In this document: in pieces, positions 1 to 11,091 of the stretch
Numbering within the stretch: position 1 is the first letter of the stretch
How the letters are laid out: every line of letters starts with the position of its first letter
Assembly: GCA_028284865.1 (NCBI GenBank)
Contig: JANQQV010000005.1
Span: forward strand, 1 to 51,400
Length of the DNA: 51,400 nucleotides
Source: Rhodothermales bacterium
GTDB taxonomy: Bacteria > Bacteroidota > Rhodothermia > Rhodothermales > UBA10348
Direction of reading: 5' to 3'
The notes under the pieces: model-generated
Seen by the model: the letters and a program-made list of their open reading frames with translations, nothing else
Database searches by the model: none
Told to the model about the DNA's origin: nothing
Made by a program: the position numbers and the translations under genes

Positions 1-3000
1 CGCATGACGACAGTGAGTTCTTCCACTACTTCAGGGGCGATGGTGGTGTCCTCAGCCTTGTTCAAACAGACTTGGCGACGACCCAGTCCTCAGTTGCGCT
101 GTTGCCAGAAGAACAGCACCGCGGTGGTATCGGAGACCCAGGTTATCCTGTAACGACAGGTGGTGTCTCGAACATCGAAATTGATTTCATCAACGTTGGC
201 GGGAATGTTGTTTACTCGGTCTTTACCGGTGGTGCCGGTCTTGATTTCGGGGATGCGCCTGATACCGGCGCTGGAACGGGAGCAGGGAACTACAACACAT
301 TGTCGACGGACGCTGGAGCATCGCACTTCTTCAGCCCTGCCGCCCCGCGTCTTGGTGCCCTGAACGACACGGAAGTTGAGGCTTTTCCAAACGCAACAGC
401 TACCGGAGACGATCTCGATACTTCGGATGATGAAGACGGGGTACTCTTTCCAATTTCTATCGTGGCCTCCGCAGGTACGGCGAACACGTCTTCCATCGTG
501 ATCGATGTCCAGAATGCGGGCGGTACGGTCAACGGGTGGATCGACTGGAACCAGGACGGCATGTTTGACGCGGGTGGTGGCGAATACGTCATTCCCGGTA
601 CGGCCTATGCCGTAGGTACCCACCTGATACCCATCACCATTCCAGCTGGTGCAACCCCGGGTACGACCTTCGGTCGTTTCCGTATCTCGACCGGTGGCGT
701 GGGTATTCCTCTTGGTGCTGCTGCCGATGGGGAAGTGGAAGACCATCAGATTACGGTCCTCGACGGAGCCGTAGCCAATGATATCGACTTTGACATCAGC
801 GATGTCACGGGTCTGGTTCAGCCGATCACCATCGAGCAGGATCCCGCCGGCAATACGCGCATCTATGATGGCAACCCGACGGAGCTCTTCAAAGCGCCTC
901 TTTCCTCTGTCGATGAATTGAATGTCACCGGCACCGACGATGCGGACACCTTTGTTGTGGACTACGTGCGCGGCAAGGTGGCCAACGACACGGTTACGAT
1001 CGACGCCGGACTCCCTGGCGCTTCGCCTGGAGATACCTTGGTGCTCAATAATGGTGATCAGGACACGATCCATCACACATACACCAATCCGACGGACGGA
1101 ACGATCGAGTACTCGGACAGCCCGGGACCGGTCTTCGAGACGATCTCGTACCTGAATTTTGACGAGCCGATCGACGACAACCTGGATGCCACGAACCGCA
1201 TCTTCTCGTTCAACGGTTCGGCCAACGATGTCGACTTCGACTTCGTATCGGGTGGTCCTTCGATCATCAGCACGTCTACGCCAACAAGCCTGGAGACCCA
1301 TTTCAACGGCCCTTCCATTGGCGCTGCAAACGTGGTTATCAATGGCAACGGTGGCGCAGACGTCTTTGAGGTTGAGCCTTCGGACGAATATCCGATCACG
1401 GTGAATGGCGGTGCGCCGACCACTTTCCCCGGTGATGAGTTCGAACTGGATTCGGGTTCACTTCCTGGTGGCGTGCTCATCTCGCTCGTAGAGAATAGTG
1501 ACGTTGACGGCGTGTACTCCTTCTCTGGTGCTGGCGCCTTCCAGCCCGTGACCTACACGTCGATGGAGCAGGTGAACTTGCGGTTCTCTGACCCGAATGC
1601 GTTCACGGGAGAGCTCTTCCCGGGAGACTATTTCTATCCGATCAACACGGAGACTGGCATTTCGGTTGAGCCTTACTTCAACTGGGACATCGATAACTGG
1701 CCGACAGTTGGCCCGTCTTCCTTGGTGACCCTGACATTGATCGTTTCCCAGAATTCTGACCTCTCCAGTCCGATCTGGTCGACGACCACGTGGGAAGATG
1801 GTGTAACGGCCCTGAAAGACCGTACGGATGCACCGATTCCTCCGGGAACGGGCAAGCTTGACCACTTCGTCACGGACATCGACCGAACAGGTATCGGTAC
1901 TCCGGACGAGACGGATGTTTTCCCGCTGGCCAACAACACGCGGTACTACTGGGGACTGGTTGCTGGTCTGACGAGTGGCGACACCTTCCAGCAGATTGCC
2001 CGCTTCGATACGGTCCAGGAGCTTGAGCCCACTCTGGATTATCCAGATGACGGTCTGACGCTCTACGATCAGGAAATCCTGTTCAACTGGAACGTGGCAT
2101 CACCGACCCAGCCGGAAGTCTACTGGCGAATGGATCTCGACCAGAACGTCAAAGCCAGCTTCGATGGCGCGACACCTTCCGTCATGGGTGGTGATGCGGA
2201 AAATGACAACGACACGGCCGTTGGTGACGGTTTTGCGGCTGACACGAACTTCGACGCCGACGATCTCCCGTCGCCTCTGGTCTGGGGTAACACCTACTCC
2301 TGGCGCGTAGCTACCATGTGGCCTGTTCCTCCAACGGGATGGGTACCGCAGGAGGTGCATGATCGGGATGAAACCGACCGCGCGGTCACGTTCTCCGACA
2401 TCAGCGAGTTCTCCATGGTGACGAAGGCGATCACCCCAACGCCTTCCTATCCGGTTGGTGGATTGATTGTGCCGACGAACACGCCGGAACTCAACTGGTG
2501 GGTTGGCGGACCGTTCGACAACCTGACCTTTGATTTGGAGATCCGCCGCAAGAGCGACATGACGGCCATATGTAATGTGCCGACCTGGCCGACGGGTATC
2601 ACCGGCGTCCAGTTCGATACGGATTCCTGCGACCCTGCCATCATTCCTGGTGTGGAATACGAGTGGCGCGTCCGTAGCAACGATGGAACGACGACCTCGG
2701 CGTTTTCCGCATGGGTCAACTTCACGTCGAATGGTCAAGGATTTGCCGCTCCGGCCGTCCCGTCCTATCCGATCGACAGCCTCGAGATCTACACGATCAA
2801 TCCGACGCTGCACTGGTTCACGACGCAGAAGTTTGATACAGGCCTCGCATTTACGGCTCACTACCTGGAGCGCACCGGTGGTGCACCAGCCAGCTGTGCG
2901 GTCATCAAGGCAGACGGTGGTGTTGTCAACGCTTCTCCAGCCCTTGGAGTGACTCAGGTGGATATCACCAATCTGAAGCCGGGCGCGACCTACGATTGGT

Positions 3001-4325
3001 GTGTCACGACGACCGGATTGAATGGGTCGTTCGAGTCCGCTGTTGCAACCTTCCAGGTAGCAGGCGGCTTGACCAACAACTTCCCGGTAGCATCCTGGCC
3101 TGTTGGCAACCCGACCGTTTACGAACTGGATCAGCAGCTCAACTGGTACATGGAAGGCTCGTCCTTTGACTGGACCAGCTTTGAGGTCGAGTACTGTGTG
3201 GCTCCCGATACCTTCGGGGACCCAGGCTGTACCACGGTTGCCGGTATCACGGAAATGAACTACGACGTAACGGGTCTCGACTATGGTGATGTCGTCACCT
3301 GGCGCGTGAGAGCCTACTACACGTCAGGTCCGGTTTCTGACTGGTCCAATACGGCCTCACAGGGCTCCTTCACGGTAGTTGGTTTGCTGAGCACACTCTC
3401 GGCCGTTCCGACCTATCCGGTGGGTGGTCTGGTGATTTCCAGCACGGAAGCAACGTTCAGCTGGTATGTGGCTGGTGCGACCAATGTGGCGAACGCGTTC
3501 AAGATCCAGTACAGCTATGCTGAGTCGTTCCCGACTATCGGCAACATCACGATCGAGACCACAACGACGGACGAGTTCCTGAACGTGACGGATCTGATTC
3601 CAGGTCACACGTACTGGTGGCGCGTTGCAGTCTCCAATGACGGTGGCGCTACCTATGGTGCATGGTCCACAGTGGCTTCGTTCTCCATCGAACCGGGTGC
3701 TACGGCTCCGATGCCGCGTATTGGTGGACCGACGAACCTGGTTGGTGTGGCAACGCCTTCACCGACACTTTCGTGGCTCATTCCTGCGCCGTCCACGTCT
3801 GAGATCGTGTACGACCTGCGGTATTCCACGGATGAGAACTTCACTGAAGGAAGCTACCAGGAGATGGCTGGCCTGACGACACCGTTCGTTCAGCTCCAGG
3901 ATCTGGAAGCAGGCAGCTACTACTGGCAGGTTCGCTCGCGCACCGTGGATGGAACGTCCGTGTCGCCCTTCTCTGAGATGGGTCGATTCACGACGACAGC
4001 CAGCCTGAGCGTTGATACCGAGCAGGCCGCTGATGCTGAACTGCCGTCCACGTTTGAATTGGGTCAGAACTACCCGAACCCGTTCAATCCGACTACCACG
4101 ATCGAATACCGCATGTCGGAGTCTGCACATGTCACCATGCGCGTCTACAACATGCTCGGTCAGGTCGTCAAGACCCTCGTCGACGGTGTCATGCCAGCGG
4201 GCACGCACCGCGTCGAGTGGGATGCAACGGATGATGCTGGTACCGCCGTTTCAACGGGTGTGTACATGTATCGCATGGAAACCAGCAGCGGTGCTGCTGC
4301 AAGAACTCTGGTGCTGATGAAGTAA
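1..4325 (+). CDS. Giant secreted GEVED-domain protein with T9SS sorting domain (5' partial)
   Basis: The reading frame is open to the left window edge (first full codon at base 3), so the N-terminus and signal peptide lie outside; about 1440 residues are visible. A GEVED domain occupies roughly bases 240-770 and ends in the diagnostic GEVEDH motif. One copy of a NRxFxFxG-type module follows, then a series of about seven Ig/fibronectin-like modules, each ending in a Y-x-W-x-V strand such as YEWRVRS or YWWRVAV. The last 80 or so residues are a type A T9SS C-terminal sorting domain with LGQNYPNPFNPTT and a final TLVLMK. It is therefore expected to be exported through the outer membrane and anchored or released by the type IX system. 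The substrate or adhesive role is unknown. It is paralogous to the next gene over most of its visible length. Confidence 0.85.
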   Translation, partial: HDDSEFFHYFRGDGGVLSLVQTDLATTQSSVALLPEEQHRGGIGDPGYPVTTGGVSNIEIDFINVGGNVVYSVFTGGAGLDFGDAPDTGAGTGAGNYNTLSTDAGASHFFSPAAPRLGALNDTEVEAFPNATATGDDLDTSDDEDGVLFPISIVASAGTANTSSIVIDVQNAGGTVNGWIDWNQDGMFDAGGGEYVIPGTAYAVGTHLIPITIPAGATPGTTFGRFRISTGGVGIPLGAAADGEVEDHQITVLDGAVANDIDFDISDVTGLVQPITIEQDPAGNTRIYDGNPTELFKAPLSSVDELNVTGTDDADTFVVDYVRGKVANDTVTIDAGLPGASPGDTLVLNNGDQDTIHHTYTNPTDGTIEYSDSPGPVFETISYLNFDEPIDDNLDATNRIFSFNGSANDVDFDFVSGGPSIISTSTPTSLETHFNGPSIGAANVVINGNGGADVFEVEPSDEYPITVNGGAPTTFPGDEFELDSGSLPGGVLISLVENSDVDGVYSFSGAGAFQPVTYTSMEQVNLRFSDPNAFTGELFPGDYFYPINTETGISVEPYFNWDIDNWPTVGPSSLVTLTLIVSQNSDLSSPIWSTTTWEDGVTALKDRTDAPIPPGTGKLDHFVTDIDRTGIGTPDETDVFPLANNTRYYWGLVAGLTSGDTFQQIARFDTVQELEPTLDYPDDGLTLYDQEILFNWNVASPTQPEVYWRMDLDQNVKASFDGATPSVMGGDAENDNDTAVGDGFAADTNFDADDLPSPLVWGNTYSWRVATMWPVPPTGWVPQEVHDRDETDRAVTFSDISEFSMVTKAITPTPSYPVGGLIVPTNTPELNWWVGGPFDNLTFDLEIRRKSDMTAICNVPTWPTGITGVQFDTDSCDPAIIPGVEYEWRVRSNDGTTTSAFSAWVNFTSNGQGFAAPAVPSYPIDSLEIYTINPTLHWFTTQKFDTGLAFTAHYLERTGGAPASCAVIKADGGVVNASPALGVTQVDITNLKPGATYDWCVTTTGLNGSFESAVATFQVAGGLTNNFPVASWPVGNPTVYELDQQLNWYMEGSSFDWTSFEVEYCVAPDTFGDPGCTTVAGITEMNYDVTGLDYGDVVTWRVRAYYTSGPVSDWSNTASQGSFTVVGLLSTLSAVPTYPVGGLVISSTEATFSWYVAGATNVANAFKIQYSYAESFPTIGNITIETTTTDEFLNVTDLIPGHTYWWRVAVSNDGGATYGAWSTVASFSIEPGATAPMPRIGGPTNLVGVATPSPTLSWLIPAPSTSEIVYDLRYSTDENFTEGSYQEMAGLTTPFVQLQDLEAGSYYWQVRSRTVDGTSVSPFSEMGRFTTTASLSVDTEQAADAELPSTFELGQNYPNPFNPTTTIEYRMSESAHVTMRVYNMLGQVVKTLVDGVMPAGTHRVEWDATDDAGTAVSTGVYMYRMETSSGAAARTLVLMK

Positions 4326-4380
4326 TCCTTCGGGACATTTCCTCAGTAGAGGGACCAGAAATCCGACAATCGTCGGTTGA

Positions 4381-4416
4381 AGGGCGGGGCGCTGGGGCGC
4401 CCCGCCCTTTCTTGTT
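4381..4416 (+). terminator. Rho-independent terminator after first GEVED gene
   Basis: Perfect 12-bp arms AGGGCGGGGCGC and GCGCCCCGCCCT flank a TGGG loop and are followed by a T-rich tail (TTTCTTGTTT). It sits 55 bp after the stop codon. The same style of hairpin follows the paralogous downstream gene. Confidence 0.85.
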
Positions 4417-4548
4417 TCATGGCTTTTGGTTTGCTCCAAAACCGCTGCCTGCTGGCCGTATGCGGGGCCAGTCACTAATCCCCGTGTTTTGATCGTATTG
4501 TGAGTAGGATGGTCTCCCTCTACCTGGAACCTACATGATGGATTGGTC

Positions 4549-7500
4549 ATGACCGTTTTTTGTCGATTTGCGCTCATTCTGGCGCTATCTGGTCTCTTGT
4601 TGGCCTTCTCCGCTCCTGCAAACGCGCAGGATTTCGGAGATGCCGGCTTTGATGTCACCGCTGAGGTGGCAACAGGCGCTGGATTCATGGGCGGATCCAA
4701 CAATACCGATAACGGTGTTGTGCAGCTGGCTCCGGTCGTGACCGGGGCTGGGGGATACGTTTCCTATACCGTTACCGTATCCGCTGTGGGGAATCTGAGC
4801 GTCTGGCTGGATTCTGACGACGATGGAGATTTTGAGGATGAAACTGAGCAGAGCTTTGCGGTTTCGGCGGGGGCCAATCACATTGAAGTGCTGATCGGAA
4901 CCGCTGCAGCGACCGCTGAGACTTTCGTCCGATTCATTTACGAGGACGGTACGGATCTGGTCAGCGATCCGAATACAGACTATTCGGCCACGGTCAACGG
5001 GGAGATTGAGGATTGGGAATTGGAAATCCTGGCTGCCAGCAGTGACGTGGTCATCAACACCCCGGGCGGTGGTACGACCACGGTTTCCACGAGCGGTGGC
5101 ATCTTCCAGGTGACCCGTGGCGGTAACGAGATTTTCGCCTCGCTCGCGGCCAACATTGACGAAGTCACGATCGAAGGGGACAACGTAGCGGACGACCTGT
5201 TTGTAGTCGACTTCAACGCCTTCACAGCCACGTCGGGTGGCGTCACCGTGGACGGCAACGGCCAGGCAGTCAGCGACGCGCTTCAGGTCGATTACGGTGG
5301 TGCTGGGAGTCTCGCTTCGGTGACCCACACCGGAGTAGATCCCAGCTCGGGATCGGTCCTGGCGAATGGCCAGACGATCAATTACATCGGATTGGAACCC
5401 GTCGTCGACAACATTCCTGCCGTCAGCCGCGTGTTCACGTTCACGGCTGGCGCCGATGCCATCGTCATGACGGAGGCCGGCGCAGCTGGCGACGACGTCA
5501 TTTCCATCGATTCTGACAACAGCGAGATCGTTACGTTCGACGTTTCCGCAACGACCAGCATCACGATCAATGCGGGCGGCGACAACGACACGATCACGAT
5601 CGATGATCTCGACACCGCATTTACGGGCGCTGCCATCAGCGTGAACGGTGAAGCCGGAACGGACGCCCTGACCCTGGACTTGGCATCTGATGGCCCATTG
5701 GGTCACGCATCCGTCGCCTTCGATGGCGGTCTGGGAGTCGATGACCTGATTCTGGACAGCAATACCTACGGAACGGCAACGGTCAACTTCGCCACAACCA
5801 CGATCGGCGTAGGCGCTGCTAATGATTTGACCTTCACCAGCGCTGAAGACATCGACATCGATCTGGTCTTGACAAACATGGTGTTCACGCTGACCGGAGC
5901 CGTGGATACGCCGACCCTGGGTGACGACGGGGTTGGGGGTAACTCCCAGGGACAGTTGACCCAGGGAGGCGTCGACGTCGTGTTCAATACGCCGTCCTCG
6001 ACGATCACGTTGAATGCGGGTGGCGGAAACGACACAATCTTGCTGCAACAGATTGATTCGGCCTACGCCAACGCCATTGTGGTCAACGGCGACGCCGGTG
6101 TGGATCAATTGCGAGTCGACTTTACCAATGACCCCATACCTGGAAGTCTTACTTATGCAGGCGGATCAGAAAGCGACAGCATCGAGATCTTCAATGGTGC
6201 GCTGGCCGCGAGCCTCACCCATACTGGCATGACAGCCTCCTCCGGAACCATCACGACGCCGGAAGGACTGATTGCGTACAGCCAGGTTGAAGGAGCTACT
6301 CAGGATAATCGGACGGCGACAACTCGGAATTTCACTGGTACCGGCGGGGCGGATTCCATCACGTTGGAGGATGACGGCCTTGTTGGCAACAATGTCGGGT
6401 CCTACGATGCTGACACGAGCCCTCAGATTCTGTTCGCGGTCAGCGCCACAACGACGATCAACGTCAATGCAGGTGGTGGAGCCGACACCATCATTTCGCG
6501 TCAGGTTGATTCTCTGTATGGCGGTGCGGTCAATGTGAATGGAGAAGGTGGCAACGATGAGAATCGTGTCGACTTCACCAATGACCCGATTCCGGGCACC
6601 TACACCTTCGACGGCGGGACGGAATCGGACAACATCGAGATCTTTGGTGGAGCCGGTGCGGCAGCCATCACGCATACCGGAACGTCGAATTCAGCCGGCA
6701 CGATTACGACCCCCGAAGGCACGATCACCTATCTCGACGTCGAGAATGCGACCGAAGACAATCGGACTGCGGTGAATCGATTTTTCTACGGTACGGCAGG
6801 TGTCGACAACATCGATCTGGATGATGACGGTACGGCTGGCAACGATATTGGATCGTTCGACTCCGATAACAGCCCTGAGGTCGAGTTCGACGTGTCTGGC
6901 ACGATCAGAGTTTATGTTTATGCTGGAGCAGGCAATGATGACATTGATGCCTTCCAGATCGACAGCAATTACACCGGTTTTCTTTCCATCAATGGCGAAG
7001 ACGACGATGATCACCTGGAAGTACACTTTGGGTCAGGTGATCCGCTACCAGTTGGTGGATTCACATACCTAGGAGGAACCGGAGGTTCGGACACCTTGGA
7101 GCTGGATGACGGGGGGAATCAGGGCACCGTAACCTACTCCGATATGCCCCTCGATTCCGGGACCATCACTTCCGCAACTAATGGGGTCCTGACCTACGCC
7201 GGTGTGGAATCCGGCATCACCGATGACCTGCTGACGACCAATCGCGTGTTCACCTACACGCTGGGCGCCGAAACGATTGAGGTCGATGACACGGGTGGTG
7301 TCAACAACAATCGGGACATCATCACGTCCACGCTCAGTCAGACCGTGACATTCCGTCCTGCAACCGGTGGGGGTGGTACGTTGACCATCAACGCTGGAAC
7401 GGGCGACGATGATATCACCGTCAACGACCTGGACAACCAGTTCACGGGTAGCATCACAGTCAATGGTGATGACGGCGATGATACGCTCAACGTCGACTGG

Positions 7501-10500
7501 GAAGGAAACGCCAACAGTCCGCTGGGAGGAATTGGCACCTTTACCTACGATGGCGGCCCTGAAACGGGCGGAGATGATTTGAATCTGCTGAACGGCACCG
7601 TCAGCTATGTCACGCACACGTACGCCGATGCCAACTCGGGTACCGTTGAAGTAGCGGCAGCATCGGATCAGATGACGTATGCTGACATCGAGCCCATCTT
7701 CGACGGTCTGGTTGCTACAACTCGAACGTTCAATTTCAGCGGTGTGGACGACGAGATCTTCCTGGATTCCGATTTCGGAGTGGGAACGAGCCAGATCGTC
7801 ACGCCAAGCCCGAATCTGCCCGGTCAGAACAGCGACGTTATCACCAGTGAAGTGACCACGTTCAATGACACGGGTACGACCTCCGTTTTCATCAACGGCG
7901 GTGCGGGAAGCGATGTCTTCGATATCGAGCCAAGCGATGAGTACACGATTTTGACGGACGGAGAGGCTCCCACGACGCTGACCCCGGGCGATCAAATCAC
8001 GCTGAACGTGGCAGCACTACCCGGTGATGAGAAGATTACACTGGCAGAGTCATCCAATACGGCAGGTACGTATTCCTTCGCCAAGCAGGCCGGTGGACCG
8101 TCCATCTACAACGACGTGTCCTACACGAATATGGAGCGAGTGACGCTGCGCTTCTCGGATCCGAACGTGTTCCTGGCTGATGATTACCCGGGCGATTGGG
8201 TGTACCCGATCGTTGGAGAATCAGGCATCTCCGTTGAGCCTTATTTCAACTGGGATATCGAGATCAACCAGGCGCTTGTGCCGGGTCACCCGTCCAAGTA
8301 CACGGACTTGCGACTCGACGTATCCCTGCTTTCCGACCTCTCCAGCCCCGTTTTCTCGACAAACACCAAAGAAGATGGTGTTACGTTGCTGATCAACTCA
8401 CTGGCCGATGAGGATCACTATATCACGGATCTGGATCGGGATGCAGGCATCCTGCTGGGGAACTTCACCAAGTACTACTGGGGATTGACGGGCACGATGA
8501 CCGGTGGTCAGATTTTCTGTCAGGTCCAGTACTTCACGACCATCGACGATCTGCAGCCTGCCCTGGACTATCCCGATGACGAGCTGACGATTTACGACCT
8601 CGACTTCGAGTTCGACTGGAATGTGGCTTCGCCGGCAGCTGATGCCGTTTACTGGCGCATGGAACTGGACAACGTGGCCAAAGGCGCCTTCGTGGGCGAT
8701 GATCCGCTGGTCGCGCAGAGTTTGTTGATGGGCGAAGACAAGAATGACGATGACCTGTTGGTCACCGACGGCTTCGCGGCCGAAACGTTCTTCAACTCAA
8801 CGGACCTTCCGACGCCGCTGGCTTGGGGGACGACCTATTCATGGCGCGTCGAGACCATGTGGCCCGTCCCACCGACTGGCTGGGTGCCTCAGGAGATCCA
8901 CAACAAGAATGAGACGGATCGATTGGTGGGCGTGTCTGATGTCAGTCAATTCCAGACCGTCACCAAGGCGCTCGTGCCAGTATTGACGTATCCGGTCGAT
9001 GAACTGGTCATTTATGACAATACGCCTGTTCTGTCGTGGAATGTCGCGGCCCCGTTTGCCGGACTGACATTCGAAATCGAGATCCACGAATGGGCTGCAG
9101 GCGCTCCTGTTGGAGCGGCCGTTTGCTCAAGTCCAATCGCTGGGGTTTCTGGTCTCGAATATGACACGGCCAATTGTGCGCCTCAACTGACGCCGGGCCA
9201 GAAGTACGAGTGGCGCGTGCGTAGCAGTGATGGCGTTTCGATTTCGGCGTTCTCCGATTGGGAGACGTTCGAAGTACAGGGCAATGGCGTGGCCTCCGAA
9301 GCATTCCCATCCTATCCGATCGACGATCTCGAGATCTACACCACGTCTCCGGAATTCCATTGGTACATGGGTAAGGACGCGACGGGCCTCACGTGGGTAG
9401 CACACTACCTGGAGCGCACTGCAGGAGCGCCGGCCTCATGTGCGGCTCTGAAAGCGAATGGTGCCGTCGTCAATGCGCCATCGTCAGGAACGGTCTCGGT
9501 GACGCATGTCGATGTCAGCGGACTGAAGCCGGGTGCCATATATGACTGGTGCGTATCCACATTTGGAAGCAATACCCCGCCGGAAATCGAGTCTGCCGTT
9601 GTGTCCTTCTCGGTCGCGGGCGGAACGATTGACGGAGCGCCGACAGCTACCTGGCCGATTGGCAACCCAACGACCTATACGCTTGACCAGGAACTGCATT
9701 GGTCGGTGGAAGGCTCTGAACTGGCTATATCTGGATTCACAGTCGAGTACTGCGTGAATGCCGCATTCGGATCCGGCGGTCCCGCCTGTACGACGGTCTC
9801 CGGCATCACGGAGCGTCAGTACGAGATCACTGGTCTTGACTATGGGGATGTGGTGCTTTGGCGCGTCAAGGCCAGTTACGACAATGGTGCGGCGGACTCA
9901 GCATGGTCGGACGGCGGCTTTACTGTTACAGGCGCATTGAACACGCTATCGGCAGTCCTGACCTACCCCGTCGGTGGATTGATCCTCTACGACGATCAGG
10001 TTCAGTTCAACTGGTACGTGAATGGTGCGACGCTGCCCGATGGTCAGCTGACCTTCGAAGTGCAGTGGAGCTACGCCGAAGCCTTCCCGACGATCGGTAC
10101 GATCACACGGACGGCTACCACGACGGATCCGTTCTATGATGCGGACAACCTGATTCCAGGTCACACCTATTGGTGGCGCGTCCGGATCTCGCTGGATGGC
10201 GGATCGACGTACGGTGGTTGGTCGTCGCCCGTCGGATCATTTGAGATCACACCAGGCGCGTCTGCTCCGATGCCGCGACTCGGAAGTCCGATCCGCTCAG
10301 TGTCCGTACCCGTGGCAACACCAACGCTATCCTGGTTCGTGATTGAGCCGTCGACGTCGAGCATTACGTACGATCTGTACGTGAGCCAGAATGCCGATTT
10401 GGCAGGAGCCACGGTGTACGAGGGACTGACTGAATCGAGTTTCCAGCTGACGGAAGTGCCTCATGGCCCGGTTTATTGGGCGGTGCTTTCACACTCAGCA

Positions 10501-11046
10501 GACGGAACGACCTCGGCGTTGTCTTCGATCGCCGTCTTCAATCCGCTGGGTGCGATGTCTACGGGTGTGGAAACTGAAGATGACACGTCAGGATCGGGTG
10601 GCGATTCTGTGGATCCTGTCGACCCGGTAGATCCGACAGATCCAACAGATCCGAACGATACCATGGATTCCGACTCGGGCGTTGATACGTCTGACGATTC
10701 TCGGGACGTCGACAGCGATGCGGAAGGCGATCAATCGATCGAAGATCCAACCGAGCGTGTGTTACCGAACGAGTGGGCCCTGGGTCAGAACTACCCGAAC
10801 CCGTTCAATCCGACGACGACGATTGAATTCAGCATGCCGAACACAGCAGGCGTCTCGGTCCGGGTCTACAATGTCCTTGGCCAGGTCGTGAAGACGCTCG
10901 TCAACGGCACGCTGCCCGCAGGTGTGCACCGCGTACAGTGGGATGCGACGGATCAATCCGGTGCCTCGGTTTCGAGCGGGCTGTACATCTATCGCATGGA
11001 AACAGAGGCCTTCCAGGCCACCAAGACTCTGGTGTTGATGAAGTAA
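4549..11046 (+). CDS. Giant secreted repeat protein, GEVED + tandem modules + T9SS sorting domain
   Basis: The product is about 2165 residues. I chose the ATG at 4549 because it starts directly at a classical signal peptide (positive start, long hydrophobic core, ANA-Q cleavage near residue 27); an in-frame TTG lies 6 bp upstream. An N-terminal GEVED-like region (motif GEIEDW near residue 160) is followed by about five tandem modules containing TTRxFxxTGxxDxI and DDGxxGNN signatures up to about residue 1150. Fibronectin-like modules similar to those of the upstream paralog come next. An Asp/Pro linker with VDPVDPTDPTDP precedes the C-terminal T9SS sorting domain (LGQNYPNPFNPTT). Localisation at the cell surface is well supported by family knowledge; the ligand is unknown. 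The 223-bp gap and the intervening terminator suggest separate transcription from the upstream gene. Confidence 0.88.
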   Translation: MTVFCRFALILALSGLLLAFSAPANAQDFGDAGFDVTAEVATGAGFMGGSNNTDNGVVQLAPVVTGAGGYVSYTVTVSAVGNLSVWLDSDDDGDFEDETEQSFAVSAGANHIEVLIGTAAATAETFVRFIYEDGTDLVSDPNTDYSATVNGEIEDWELEILAASSDVVINTPGGGTTTVSTSGGIFQVTRGGNEIFASLAANIDEVTIEGDNVADDLFVVDFNAFTATSGGVTVDGNGQAVSDALQVDYGGAGSLASVTHTGVDPSSGSVLANGQTINYIGLEPVVDNIPAVSRVFTFTAGADAIVMTEAGAAGDDVISIDSDNSEIVTFDVSATTSITINAGGDNDTITIDDLDTAFTGAAISVNGEAGTDALTLDLASDGPLGHASVAFDGGLGVDDLILDSNTYGTATVNFATTTIGVGAANDLTFTSAEDIDIDLVLTNMVFTLTGAVDTPTLGDDGVGGNSQGQLTQGGVDVVFNTPSSTITLNAGGGNDTILLQQIDSAYANAIVVNGDAGVDQLRVDFTNDPIPGSLTYAGGSESDSIEIFNGALAASLTHTGMTASSGTITTPEGLIAYSQVEGATQDNRTATTRNFTGTGGADSITLEDDGLVGNNVGSYDADTSPQILFAVSATTTINVNAGGGADTIISRQVDSLYGGAVNVNGEGGNDENRVDFTNDPIPGTYTFDGGTESDNIEIFGGAGAAAITHTGTSNSAGTITTPEGTITYLDVENATEDNRTAVNRFFYGTAGVDNIDLDDDGTAGNDIGSFDSDNSPEVEFDVSGTIRVYVYAGAGNDDIDAFQIDSNYTGFLSINGEDDDDHLEVHFGSGDPLPVGGFTYLGGTGGSDTLELDDGGNQGTVTYSDMPLDSGTITSATNGVLTYAGVESGITDDLLTTNRVFTYTLGAETIEVDDTGGVNNNRDIITSTLSQTVTFRPATGGGGTLTINAGTGDDDITVNDLDNQFTGSITVNGDDGDDTLNVDWEGNANSPLGGIGTFTYDGGPETGGDDLNLLNGTVSYVTHTYADANSGTVEVAAASDQMTYADIEPIFDGLVATTRTFNFSGVDDEIFLDSDFGVGTSQIVTPSPNLPGQNSDVITSEVTTFNDTGTTSVFINGGAGSDVFDIEPSDEYTILTDGEAPTTLTPGDQITLNVAALPGDEKITLAESSNTAGTYSFAKQAGGPSIYNDVSYTNMERVTLRFSDPNVFLADDYPGDWVYPIVGESGISVEPYFNWDIEINQALVPGHPSKYTDLRLDVSLLSDLSSPVFSTNTKEDGVTLLINSLADEDHYITDLDRDAGILLGNFTKYYWGLTGTMTGGQIFCQVQYFTTIDDLQPALDYPDDELTIYDLDFEFDWNVASPAADAVYWRMELDNVAKGAFVGDDPLVAQSLLMGEDKNDDDLLVTDGFAAETFFNSTDLPTPLAWGTTYSWRVETMWPVPPTGWVPQEIHNKNETDRLVGVSDVSQFQTVTKALVPVLTYPVDELVIYDNTPVLSWNVAAPFAGLTFEIEIHEWAAGAPVGAAVCSSPIAGVSGLEYDTANCAPQLTPGQKYEWRVRSSDGVSISAFSDWETFEVQGNGVASEAFPSYPIDDLEIYTTSPEFHWYMGKDATGLTWVAHYLERTAGAPASCAALKANGAVVNAPSSGTVSVTHVDVSGLKPGAIYDWCVSTFGSNTPPEIESAVVSFSVAGGTIDGAPTATWPIGNPTTYTLDQELHWSVEGSELAISGFTVEYCVNAAFGSGGPACTTVSGITERQYEITGLDYGDVVLWRVKASYDNGAADSAWSDGGFTVTGALNTLSAVLTYPVGGLILYDDQVQFNWYVNGATLPDGQLTFEVQWSYAEAFPTIGTITRTATTTDPFYDADNLIPGHTYWWRVRISLDGGSTYGGWSSPVGSFEITPGASAPMPRLGSPIRSVSVPVATPTLSWFVIEPSTSSITYDLYVSQNADLAGATVYEGLTESSFQLTEVPHGPVYWAVLSHSADGTTSALSSIAVFNPLGAMSTGVETEDDTSGSGGDSVDPVDPVDPTDPTDPNDTMDSDSGVDTSDDSRDVDSDAEGDQSIEDPTERVLPNEWALGQNYPNPFNPTTTIEFSMPNTAGVSVRVYNVLGQVVKTLVNGTLPAGVHRVQWDATDQSGASVSSGLYIYRMETEAFQATKTLVLMK

Positions 11047-11091
11047 CAATCCTCCCAGGTTGCGAATCGACAGAGGGAGCCAGAAACAAGC

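Noticed and set aside
4585..6108. 507-codon minus-strand frame opposite the second giant gene
   Set aside because: Shadow of repetitive coding sequence; no ribosome binding site and no recognisable domain.
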